NCBI GenBank assembly: GCA_033085395.1
Contig: JANQBS010000071.1
Span: 1 to 64,000, forward strand
DNA length: 64,000 bases
Origin: Xanthoparmelia taractica
Lineage: Eukaryota > Ascomycota > Lecanoromycetes > Lecanorales > Parmeliaceae
Direction: 5' to 3'
In this document: piece after piece, positions 19,214 to 29,410 of the stretch
Numbering within the stretch: position 1 is the first letter of the stretch
Layout of the letters: each line of letters begins with the position of its first letter
Program-made: the position numbers and the translations under genes
The notes under the pieces: model-generated
What the model saw: the letters and a program-made list of their open reading frames with translations, nothing else
Told to the model about the DNA's origin: nothing
Databases searched by the model: none

Positions 19214-21016
19214 TCATGTATCTGACGACATGTCCTCCGCACGCTCTGACAACCCGCTATGCACTCTTCTCCCTGCACTACCATCGAAGACAAAAGGTCC
19301 TGCGTTATTCGTAGGTGTCATAGGTCCATCGTGTATGAGCATGTCTGTCGTTGGGGTTCGTAACGCGGACTCGTTGAACTGTTCAACCCCTAAGAGAGGC
19401 TGGGTGGGCGTAATGGGCCGTAGAAACTGCACCGCCCCAGGGGTAGGGTTTGAAGCTGATCGGTCCGCAACGCGAGAGAAAGGAGGCGAGATTCGGCGAG
19501 CGCCCCGACGAGTGAGTAAGCCTGGAGTTAGATTTGCGTTGTTTGTGGGATCCGATGCAGTTGCCACAGAAGGTGTTGAGTGACTATCATCTCTTACAGA
19601 CAGAAGTCTAGATGTTGCAGCGGACAATCCATCATCTTCGTCACCTATTGCCATATCCTCCTGTTCCGGTACCGTCTCATTGATGTCGTGGGTTGGGGCC
19701 ATTTCAGGACTCGATTCCGTACCATTCCCATCTTCCCAACTGCCTTCCTCCGGATCCTCAATGTCAGCCTCTAGATCAGTGACCGCTCGACAATTTGGGC
19801 ACAAGAACTGCGGCCAAGATTTATGATCGTTGAGTATTGGCCGGATGCACTTGTAGTGCCAGACGTGGGAACATGGTGCAACAAAAAGCGATTGGCATGG
19901 CTTGCAAAATTTAGCACCGTCGGTTCATGCGAAAGAGACAAGGGCCGGACTTACGGCTATTGACATAAGGCAGATTGAACACTCGGAAGAATGAGAAGAT
20001 GTTGCGTCAGAGTCTTTCTTTGTAGCTGTCTTCCCCAGATCGCGCAGTTGCTTATGTGTCTTCACACTACGTAGATGTTAGCCCGTATTATTGGCAAATT
20101 TTCCTGCACTCACTTACTTGTAGTTATTGATGGTCTTCTGCCACGCCCGGTTACATTCCACACGTATCTTCACGCATCTGAATATCATCTCTTCGCCACC
20201 TCTAAAATCAATACCCAGTTGGACTACATCGCCGTCGTGGACTGGAAATGGTTTCGACTCAGCACTTGGCTGGCTAAGTCTTATGTGATTGAGGAAAGTG
20301 CCAGAAGAGCTCTTGACGTCTTTGATGTACCATTGTCCTTGGGAGCACCAAAATTCACAGTGTCTTCGACTGACCACTTTTGATTTGAATCCCACAGGAG
20401 CAGAAGATGGCGTGTGTGGGGGTGGGTTCGGGTTGACGTCACGCTCCGAGTACCGACCTACACGAATCACACAGTCTTCATGTGGGAGAGTCCTGGAAGT
20501 GGCGGGAAATGACAGAGATGGTCTGGTAGAACGGGGGTCTTGGTGTGGAAGCAGTCTGATGGTAGGCATCTGATCTTGAGGATGACCTGTGAGACTCGAT
20601 GTGGCAGACTCCGAGGTCCTGTGCGCGCCGTTGGGTGCACTTCCTGCTCGATTCCGTGCCATGCCTGCTGAGTGCTCTTCTAGGGGAAAATCTAAAGGAG
20701 CTGCATGTAGAGCTTTCTCTAGTGCAGGGGGATCTCGGTTCTAGCCAGATTCGCCAGAGACCCGCACTGTGTTTGAGGAGTGATCGATGGCATGCGATAA
20801 GAGGACAGGCACTGGATCGGCTCGGGAGTTGATGGATAGGATGAGACGGCTTATGCGGCTGCGAGAATCGGTGTACGTAGTGTTTGAGAATGCGAGGGTG
20901 GTGATGGAGGATTGGGTATGGTCTCGCAAGTATGTGAAACCTCGAATTTTGGAGCGTGGGGTTCGAGTTGATGAAGCGGGGTTATCAGTCGGTGGTGATG
21001 ATGAAGCGGTAGGCAT
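19214..21016 (-). CDS. DMA1: FHA-RING ubiquitin ligase (Dma1/CHFR type)
   Basis: Exons 21016-20813, 20740-20118, 20066-19955 and 19900-19214 give 541 residues. An FHA domain (about 135-265: VIRVGRYSERD, VVSRRHCEFW, SSSGTFLN) is followed by a RING at about 303-352 (CSICLMSIAPCQ, APCSHVWHYKC, FLCPNC). This order defines the Dma/CHFR ligases, which read phosphothreonine and ubiquitylate septin-ring and mitotic-exit partners, linking spindle position to cytokinesis. The acidic DLEADIEDPEEG after the RING is also family-typical. The RING-splitting intron (54 bp) restores IAPCQ. The first intron (20741-20812, 72 bp, donor GTGCCT) is needed to bypass an in-frame TAG but its donor is weak, so the N-terminal 70-100 residues are less sure. 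Confidence 0.88.
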
Positions 21017-23043
21017 AAACGAACGCTTTTCAGGCGACGATGAATGTCAAAGTGTTGACACCGGTATCATAAACATTATTGATTTGGTGTTGTGTGAATG
21101 TGAGCGTCACGTTCAGCCCCTGCTTCATCTGTAGAGTAATATTCCTCTTGAAAAGGTACAGATAGCGCTAGTGCTCGAACGCCTCAACCGAGGGAGCAGT
21201 CCCGTTTCTCATTCTTTTACAACAGTACATCAAGTCTACCACTTCCTCCTACCAGCCATATTCGAAGCGAGCTTAGATTCCTGGAGGACCCGCTCAAATG
21301 CAGATGACGGTTGAGCTACGATACTTCAATGCCAACGAGCAGTTGAGTGGCGTAGGATCTATTCACACATCATTATCATAGGAAACGTTGAGAATTTTGG
21401 TATCTAACTTCGACAACTTCGATAAATTTGCATGTCTACGAAGCTTGCTCTCTATTCGGTCTGGCAAAAAAAATTAAAGGAACTTTGTCACTGGCTCTAC
21501 CATAGTTGTGGACTTCCGGAGCTCTCCCTCAACTCCGCGCTCTGATTGGGCTATTATTGCTAGCCGCTTGTCATCATCTATTTCATTCATTGCGAGCATC
21601 GATTTGCGCACTTCCAAAAAGCACTTAAAGGTATGCTTCTACATATATCTAATAAGCTAGGGCAATTGAGTCACCCACAGCTTATAGCAAGCACGAGTGG
21701 GCGACAATATTGCTATTAGCTTGTTTAGCTGGTAACGCAGGAAACTCGCCCTATGACCATGAACGACAAGCCGAGGGACAAGCCGAGGGACAACCACAGG
21801 GGGGACGAAAAGATGTTGACCAGGAAGCCGAACTTCGTGCACCAATTCAGTAGACAGAAAGATTAGTATTGCGGGGACAATTCGGTCGATCAGATCTTCA
21901 ACGCACGGTGTCCGGACGGCTTTCATTACAGTGGTATCTTCAATGCACTGTAAAGATTGTCGCATCATCCATAGCGTTTCGCTTGGTCGCACCTGGGTAC
22001 CGATTAAGCTTCGACATGAAAGCGAAGACTTCCTCGAGGTGGTATTTCGATGGACAGCTCACGTGGATCTATACGTACGACCGCTCCCAAATCGCACAAT
22101 GTGGTAGCGCTTTGCACCTAGACATGGTGGAGATATTGGGTACAGGAAATTTAATAGACCGGGCTAGGGGTGGCTGACCAGGTTGTGCGTGCAACACGTT
22201 GAGCTACCAGGCAACTCACCCTCACTCGAGGTATTCGTAGTACCTTAGTGGTTATACCGGGAGGCTGTTGCAGCTAATAATGATCCAAGGAGCTTGGCGA
22301 GGGGATTAGAGTCAGTAGGCAGCGCCAGTAATTAAAGAACCTAGACAAGATATCGTTACCTCTTGCACTCTAAGCATACTGAAAACAACCAGACAAAGCC
22401 ACGGAAGGGGTTTGGGTCCGAGTCGGTTTACGCTATTGCCATCTAGTGGTTGGTCTAATATGAAAGTGAACCACGAGATTGACAGTAGCCTGTCTTGCAC
22501 CGGAGTTAATCAAGGGTGAAATATTTGGCGTATCAACAAAATAGTTCGGCCATGGCTGAAGATTGGTTCATACCTTAGAGCAGTTGTCAAGCGGTGGCTT
22601 AAAGCAGCAAAATGGGAAGTGGTAGAGCAACGTCTTCGTGACCAGAAACTGTATAGGCTAGCAAAGGTAGGCCAAAGCCATTGACTCCTCAACAAAGTGC
22701 TAACCTGACGTCTTCCTTTGCGAGAGCACTCTCGGGCCAATGCGAAACCCGCCAAGGAAGTGATGGGAAAAGAAGTGGCCGGGATAAACCAACATTAGAT
22801 GCTAAGGGGTAATCAGTACCAAATGGTTGTACATGGAAAGCGGTAACGGGTGCGAGCTAGTGAAGGATTGCGGACGCGTGCAATACATGTATCCTTTTTC
22901 AAAGCAGCAGACCCGAAAATTTGCAAATAGAATAGCTAGCTTCGAAACATGAACTGAAGGTGATTGAACTGCGATACGCCACCTATCACTGACGAGATTT
23001 CTCAATCATTCTGGCAACCTTTCCGCCTCGGCCACGCAATCAG
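21017..23043. other. Gene-free stretch of ~2 kb
   Basis: No frame with recognisable domains or plausible exon structure was found. A short tandem motif (GACAAGCCGAGG) is repeated near 21763-21790. It contains upstream DNA of DMA1 and the 3' flank of the DUF3176 gene. Confidence 0.55.
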
Positions 23044-24933
23044 TCATCGTTGCACCAATTTCCAATTGTCATCACTCGTTTGGATCAACTCAATCTCGAC
23101 GTCCTTTGCCATTTCGGTCATCTCGCTCAGTGTTTTTGCATGCACATGAGCCTTTTTGCTCAGCTCCAAACCCTGTCCATGCAAGAGGAGAGCCAAGTTC
23201 GAAGATTTCCAGACTAGGATCTCGCGATTCCTCGACTCGATTATCGTGCCGAGCAAGTATAGCAGCGACAGCGCTAATAATGTAGCTGGATACGCAAACC
23301 ATGCCCAACGGACATGCACATAGGTTTCTGTCTTATATGCAATGCCCTCGAATGGGCTGGAACCGCTGTCGTTCTGTTGGCGGATATTGTTCGTCATAGA
23401 CGTCGCTAGGTTCTCGATACTCTTGGAGTAGTCTTGGGTATTGTAGAGCGAATGAATGATGTCCGAAGAGAAGGCAGAGCCTGCACCTGAAGCGTTTATC
23501 CCGCCGCTACCGGTGAAAGTACGAGACATGAATTCGTTCATTGCCTTTGCGGCAAGATTCGCTACCTTGAAAGTGGAGGCGTTGGCCGTAATGTTTATTA
23601 TCGACTGCGGAGGACTATATATCAAATCGGAACCCTGGGAATGAGAAGCAGAATTGTTCAACCAGGTCTGCTCTACCTTTTGCTCTATGTCTCCGTTGGT
23701 GATCGACGCGAGGTACGTGTTGACGCAGTACGACAGCACACATTCCCAGGCCATGACATCGTCCGAATCATTCATTCTCTTGGAGTACAAAGACGAGAAC
23801 CGGACCACAGATGCCTCGATTTCATCAAGATCTTTCGAAACATGGCTAACGGTTGAGTTGATCTGCCCTCCAAAGCCAAAGAGCAAGGGTCCACCAGGCA
23901 GGTGTAGTTTGTAACATCCAGCCTCATTACACGTCTTCTCGACCGAGGAGGTGATGTTGAGACATTTGCTACAGATGGCCAACGAAGCAAATTTGGTCCA
24001 AGTGCAGCTATAAAAGTTGAGAGATACTTCGGATGTTGATCGCTTCCTTACTTACTTGCCCGTGGAACAGTGATGATCCACCTTTACATCTGCTCGATCG
24101 TCAACGTCAAATATTCCACTGTAAACGGCGGCCTGGTCGGAAGTCAGCATTCTGGCGATCAACAAGGTCTTGCTGCTTAGATCACCTTCATCGAAACATC
24201 GACTACCGAAGGAAAGGGCAGGCCCTCGTAACTGCGAGCTTGATATCTCTGAGCTCTGACAATAGTGGCAGCTCTATCGGACGCTACAAGCCTGTCCAGA
24301 TATACGACGACTTGTTGCAAGAACGGATCGAAGAGTAGCATCATGGTGATGATGATTGAGCCAACGAAGGTAATATGCCTGCACTTTACGATCAGGCTGT
24401 TAATGGCACCATGGGATTCTCGCACGCGTACCTCGCTTTAATACTAATCAACAAGCTTACAGCCCCCCATGGCCCTCGACTGGCATCGTCAAATAGTTGA
24501 AGGTCTTTCAGAGGGCGAGGCTCGTCCTGGCGGTACCATAACCATTTCGATTGGGATATCGAGGCTCCAACAACCGATGTGATGGAAAGCTTCGCTACTG
24601 TTGCACACAAGGAGATGACTGAATTTATCTAGGTACAATTTCAGCAGCAGATTGAAATCCAGGACGTATGGTAGATCGAACAGTAAATACCGAGGGCCAA
24701 TCAGGAAGAGAACTTTGATCGAAAACAACGAGAATAATGATAATTACAACGACTGCTAGAACAGCTGTACCAGCAGACACTATCTCCCACAGCCACCAAT
24801 TTTGGAAAAGTAAAGCTATGCGTTTTGACGTTGCAGTGGGCTTAGGGACGGATCCTTTAAGCAAAGGAGTCTGGGAATCAACATCTTGTCCCTCCCGATA
24901 AGAGTCTTGATAAGAATCGCCAGCAGTAGGCAT
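23044..24933 (-). CDS. DUF3176 fungal multi-pass membrane protein
   Basis: Five exons (24933-24691, 24628-24432, 24378-24186, 24132-24056, 24007-23044) encode 557 residues. Family features are the first membrane segment after WWLWEIVSAG, ISQSKWLWYRQDEPRPL, FDDASRGPWGAVSLL, the second segment RHITFVGSIIITMMLLFDPF, STGNCTWTKFASLAICSKC, and a C-terminal membrane segment (WFAYPATLLALSLLYLLG). Conserved Cys and many N-X-S/T sites lie in the putative extracellular region between segments 2 and 3. All four introns are 48-62 bp with canonical ends and restore these blocks. Paralogues are numerous in Pezizomycotina, often in accessory regions. The function is not established. Translation starts at the in-frame ATG at 24933; an upstream TTG is not used. 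Confidence 0.85.
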
Positions 24934-25719
24934 CGTCGTCAACCTTCACCAGGAAAAAAGACCAAAGTAATAGGTGAGGCATGCGTTAGGGGGTCATCTA
25001 AAAAGTACCATAGATAGTAATGCAATTTCAAAGGGTCATTATCTGGGGCTTAGAGCCTCAAGGTACTTAATTTAAAGCCAGACTCTGCGTGATCAATTTC
25101 TCCATGTCTCTTGATAATTGACCAAGGGTTGCAAATAATCGACTTTCTCCTTAATCACCACGATGCAAAGGTCTAATGTCTGCTATCCGCATCGTTCCTC
25201 ATCCCCTTTATGATGCCCAACCGAGGTTATGTGACAATGAGGACGTGACATTGCTGTGCACCAGACCGCAAAGAGAGAGATTCTTTGGACAGACTACGCC
25301 GGGCTCATCTGGTATCCCAGTCCTTGACATTGGGAAATCTCTGGATAACGTGTTGCATCGCATGTATTGAAGCATGTAACGCAAGTAGTAGGACGTGGTG
25401 CAGGAGGTGGCTGTACAGTTACATACTCTTATAGATAAAAGCTACAATCATTCGATTTCTGTTCACGTATGTGGCATAGGGAAGCCAGTGAGTCAAGCCG
25501 ACGACACCTTACATTAGCATTAGGACTTCTTCGCGCATGGGATGAATTATCAGCCGGTAGCGGAATCTGTCATTACCGAAGACTTTGATCTTGGAGACCT
25601 TGGTATGCCTGCTCTTGGTTCATGATATCGACCGTAATAATCTCTGACTTTCCGTCTCAAGTGCTCTTCCTGATGTCAGATGCTTCGTTTATCTATCCGT
25701 TTCCCAGATCGTGTCTTGT
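24934..25719. other. Intergenic, nothing recognised
   Basis: Upstream region of the DUF3176 gene and downstream region of YRB1, both minus strand. No coding frame or RNA gene is supported. Confidence 0.55.
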
Positions 25720-26736
25720 CTACTCCGCGGCATCCTTGGTAAACAGCGCCTCGTTCTCTTGTTGGGCCTTGATGAATGATTCTTTGAAAAGATTGGCATC
25801 TGAATAGCACTGGTCAGCAATTCCCAATAGCTACAAAGAAAGGGAGGGGGGTACGTACTTTCGCTGTTGGCGAACCGAATAGCCAAAGTCTGAGGCTCTG
25901 GCTCTCCCTCACTAACATCCGCAGCTGCGTTCCAGACCCAGCTTCGGTCACTGCCAACGTTGGGAGATAGCTTCATATCAGGCACGACTATATTCATCAA
26001 TCAGTTCAATCAGTCCATCTGCCACAAAGCGCTCGCTTTCCGTAACCCCCTTTCCTAATAATCCAATATTATAGGGGAGCACTCACCGTAGTGATTCGCA
26101 CACACTTTCAGAGTCCGATCCCGCCTCATAACCAGTCTAGTCTTCATGTTCTCCCTATGCTTCAACAACCTCACATCTCCCGTTCCACGCTCCTTCCACT
26201 CCCGACTCTCACGATCGAACTTGAACAGCTTGGCGCGCATCTTGAATGTCTGCTCCTCGGCCTCCTCATTTGTCTTGGTCTCTACCTTTTCGGTCAAGTG
26301 CACAACGGGCTCGAAGTGAACATCTGGGGAATCGGGGGCGTCGTCCTATCCAACACAAACCCTCATAATTAGCCTCCTGCATATAGTCGTGACGATATAG
26401 GAGGTTAGAGGATGGCAAGGGCAAAGGAAAGCCTACTTCCCCACCCTCCTCGGCCTCAGCAGCTTCGGCATCCTTCTTGGCCTTAGAACTCCCACTCCTG
26501 TCCTCAGTCTCGCCTTCGGGCTCCTCTTTCTTTTCCTTTTTGGCTCCGCCACCAAACATGCTGAATACGCTGTCCTTCACTCCGGCAGCAGCGGTGGTAG
26601 CTGATCCGGCTGCGTTAGAAGCCATCTCACTGTAGCTAGTAGCAGCAGTCGTAGTGTCTTTTGGAGTTTCCTCAGCGTGGGCAGGCGACGTGGTAGATGC
26701 CTCGGTAGAGTCTGGTTCGGGCTTGGTGTCCGACAT
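25720..26736 (-). CDS. YRB1: Ran-specific GTPase-activating protein RanBP1/Yrb1
   Basis: Exons 26736-26437, 26345-26087, 25987-25859 and 25799-25720 give 255 residues. After an Ala/Thr-rich and then Lys/Glu-rich N-terminus, the Ran-binding domain begins SPDVHFEPVVHLTEKVE and carries the family blocks KFDRESREWKERGTGDV, LKHRENMKTRLVMRRD, KVCANHYVVPDMKL and DRSWVWNAAADVSEGEP. It ends NANLFKESFIKAQ. Yrb1 releases RanGTP from karyopherins and stimulates RanGAP, ending nuclear export cycles in the cytoplasm. Introns of 91, 99 and 59 bp have canonical ends and each junction restores the domain. The first two are slightly longer than is usual here. Confidence 0.95.
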
Positions 26737-27467
26737 GTTTGTTTGTGGTATGGGGGTAGCTGATGTGCAAAAGGTGTCAGAAAGGCAGGGAAGGGGGAGA
26801 AAACTGGTGGGGAATAGTGAAGAGGAATAGTTTTGTGCAGATGATGCATTAATGATACTTGGGCCTAGCGCCAAGCATTTTTATTCTCCTTACCTTATGT
26901 CAGTCACACCCGGCCAACGAGAATGACCTCTCCTTTTCCCCCTTTCCCCCTTTTTCCTTTCTACCTTATACATTGACGAAGATGTGTTGTTAGGCTGTCA
27001 CCAGTGACAGGCCGCTGTCTTGCAACTATTTAGCATAGGATTGTGTCTCGCATTTATTGGGAGTTACGTTGTATGGAAAATTCCATCTGAGTGGTATGCA
27101 TGAAAAGCGTTCAGGTCGGATATGTCATTTTGTACTCGATCATTCTGGAGGAGATGTCGCCTGTCGTTAAAGAAGCAAGAATGCTTTCTGCCTCCTCTCT
27201 TACCTGTGTAGCCAAGGTAGTCCTGCATATCTCCTACCGGCATTCTAATTGTGTAGGTGTATAGATGATTCGTATGCACCAAAGATGCCTTTTGTCTCTC
27301 TGCCTGCTTAACCTTCTCCAACAGCGTGACAAGAGGCAAACACTATCACCCCCAATATCCGCTCGCAAGGTCTTGCTCATTCAATGTCACTTTTCCCCTT
27401 CTGATCTAAAGAACATTAAAAACACTCCGTTCTCTCCACTCAACTTCCAAGACCGCTGAGGGCCAGA
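26737..27467. other. Upstream region of YRB1
   Basis: This 731 bp stretch separates YRB1 from a small plus-strand ORF. A pyrimidine-rich tract (about 26930-26965, read on the plus strand) is the only notable feature. Confidence 0.5.
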
Positions 27468-27716
27468 ATGGCCCGACCACATACCCGAATTCAAAACCGG
27501 TCTCAAAATCGTACCAGCGATGAAATATGTACAGCCATCGGACTGTTACGCTATGCTAAACCGGAGACGGGAACTGAGAAAATATTGGCCCAAGTGGAGG
27601 TTGACAATGGCTGCACGATTACCAGCAAGGACTTGCGGTGGTACATGAATATCATTGAGACCGAAGGAGGGCAGTCAGATGAAGACCCTGCTGCAGCTTC
27701 CAAAGCGGAAAAATGA
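27468..27716 (+). CDS. Small hypothetical ORF, 82 aa
   Basis: The ATG at 27468 is in a fair context (CCAGAATGG) and opens an uninterrupted 82-codon frame. The product is hydrophilic with a basic, Arg/Gln/Asn-rich start (MARPHTRIQNRSQ), a possible helical middle (DEICTAIGLLRYA) and an acidic end (GGQSDEDPAAASKAEK). No signal peptide, membrane segment or known family is seen. It may be a lineage-specific small protein or a chance frame. Confidence 0.3.
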   Translation: MARPHTRIQNRSQNRTSDEICTAIGLLRYAKPETGTEKILAQVEVDNGCTITSKDLRWYMNIIETEGGQSDEDPAAASKAEK

Positions 27717-29410
27717 ACAACCAAACCGGTCTACATCTACAGGACAAGTGGTGGTGGTCCGTGCTCTCTTATCATAAATCAAACTATAGGAAGACTACAT
27801 CGACAGCTTGAAAGCCGCTACACTCGCTGCCCAAGAAGCGCCAGAACTTGTGCTTTTCAAAGGCGGTCCGTTACAACATTGATGAAATGACACAGGAAAT
27901 CTCAAGGGGTAGCTTCAAGCACTATGAATAGCAGCGATACCACTCATGGTAAAAGAGCACCTAATCCTATCCAACATAGACAAGGTTTAGGCCAACGACT
28001 CCTGGGCGCTCGAAACTCTTTGTAGCATCATGGATGTTAGTAAGGTGTCCTTCAACTTGTCCCACAGGCCGCTTATCATCGCCCTCCCTCTTTCAGCAGC
28101 CGCAACGCAGCAACTAGTCCGGCATTCTAACTCCTCTATTCGGGGTTGGTCGACCCACCCCGGCACCCAGAGACGCATTTGGGTGTGACCCAGAAGTCGA
28201 CAGCTAGAAAATGCGCCTCATTGCCGGTCTTTGTCGCAACGACATTCCACTGTCTCCAAAAGGTGCCAAACTAGGTATACGTGGGCAGCTGCTTATCTAT
28301 CTTCTAGTACTACTAGCTACAAACTCAACCGAATGGCTGGAGGTGACAAAGGTATTGGACCTGATTTGGTATCAACCCGACATGAGGATGGTATTGCTGG
28401 GGCCAGCTCTACGACGAGATCCGTGAAAAGGAATTGAGGAATGTGTGCGAAGAGTAGACGATGTACGGCAAGGATCTGAAGGCAATGGAGAGCATCGAGT
28501 GCGAGAAGCATGTTTAGATCATGTTCGTTGACCCATTAAACAAGAGCGTACGAGGCCTAGGAGTCCTATGCTGACACTAGAGTTGCGAGCGGAGAATGCA
28601 GGGTTTGTTATTGATGAAGCGTGGGGTTGCAGCCCCAAACGTGGGCAAGCATTCGTGCCATAGTCGCATCTTTGCGAAGTCTCAGAGACGTGATCGAGAG
28701 ACCACAGCATATTTTCGTGGTCGTATATAGTATGTGGCATGACTGTGGATTGCCGTTCTATGCAACGGGTCTGGTATCTTCTCGGTAGCTGACAGAAAGG
28801 AATATATACCTAAGAGATTATATTGGTTACTTCGACTACTATCATCATTGACCTGACGTTCCCTGGACACCATATGATACTAGGCGGGGAAATAGAAACT
28901 TTCATTCAGAGCGTGATCCATGTCCTCCACCGTCCATTGTGATGTAGTTCGGGTTTGGACATCTTGGCCTGCTTCTTGGTTCCTGAAGCCCTCACAGCGT
29001 TGAGAACTGATGCAGCAGGAGAAACGGACATAACACGTTGGTCCATTGAAAAAGGGTAAATTATTGAAGATTATGCAGACCCAGATGCGATAGCTTGTCT
29101 TATAGGGTCGTCGTTCTTGCATCACAAGGGCACCAGAATTGAACGATTCTCCGAGAAGCCCTCACTCTTGTAACACACAGGTATACTGTCTCAGATGTAT
29201 GATGTAGACTCGTTATTGAAATACAGCATGGAGCACATTTCGTGACTAAAACTTGGGCACCACATAACACCAGAGCACCCTCGCTGCATATGTTGAAGCG
29301 TCACCTGTACCCCATCCGTTAAGTCCTGAAAACCCGACCTCCCCGGAGACTGTCACAGAGATGAGAAACCCCAACGCCTGGACCTTCCTAATACCACTCA
29401 CGAGTCTAGC
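27717..29410. other. Gene-poor stretch of ~1.7 kb
   Basis: Only short overlapping frames occur, none with a recognised motif. Nothing identifiable as a transposon or RNA gene was found. Confidence 0.5.

Noticed and set aside
16089..21016. GEP4-SMD3-IRC6-DMA1 as a functional cluster
   Set aside because: The genes serve unrelated housekeeping roles and alternate strands; proximity alone is not evidence of a system.
21657..22755. Several 60-110 codon frames
   Set aside because: No shared family, no splice combination and no codon structure; the region is reported as gene-free.
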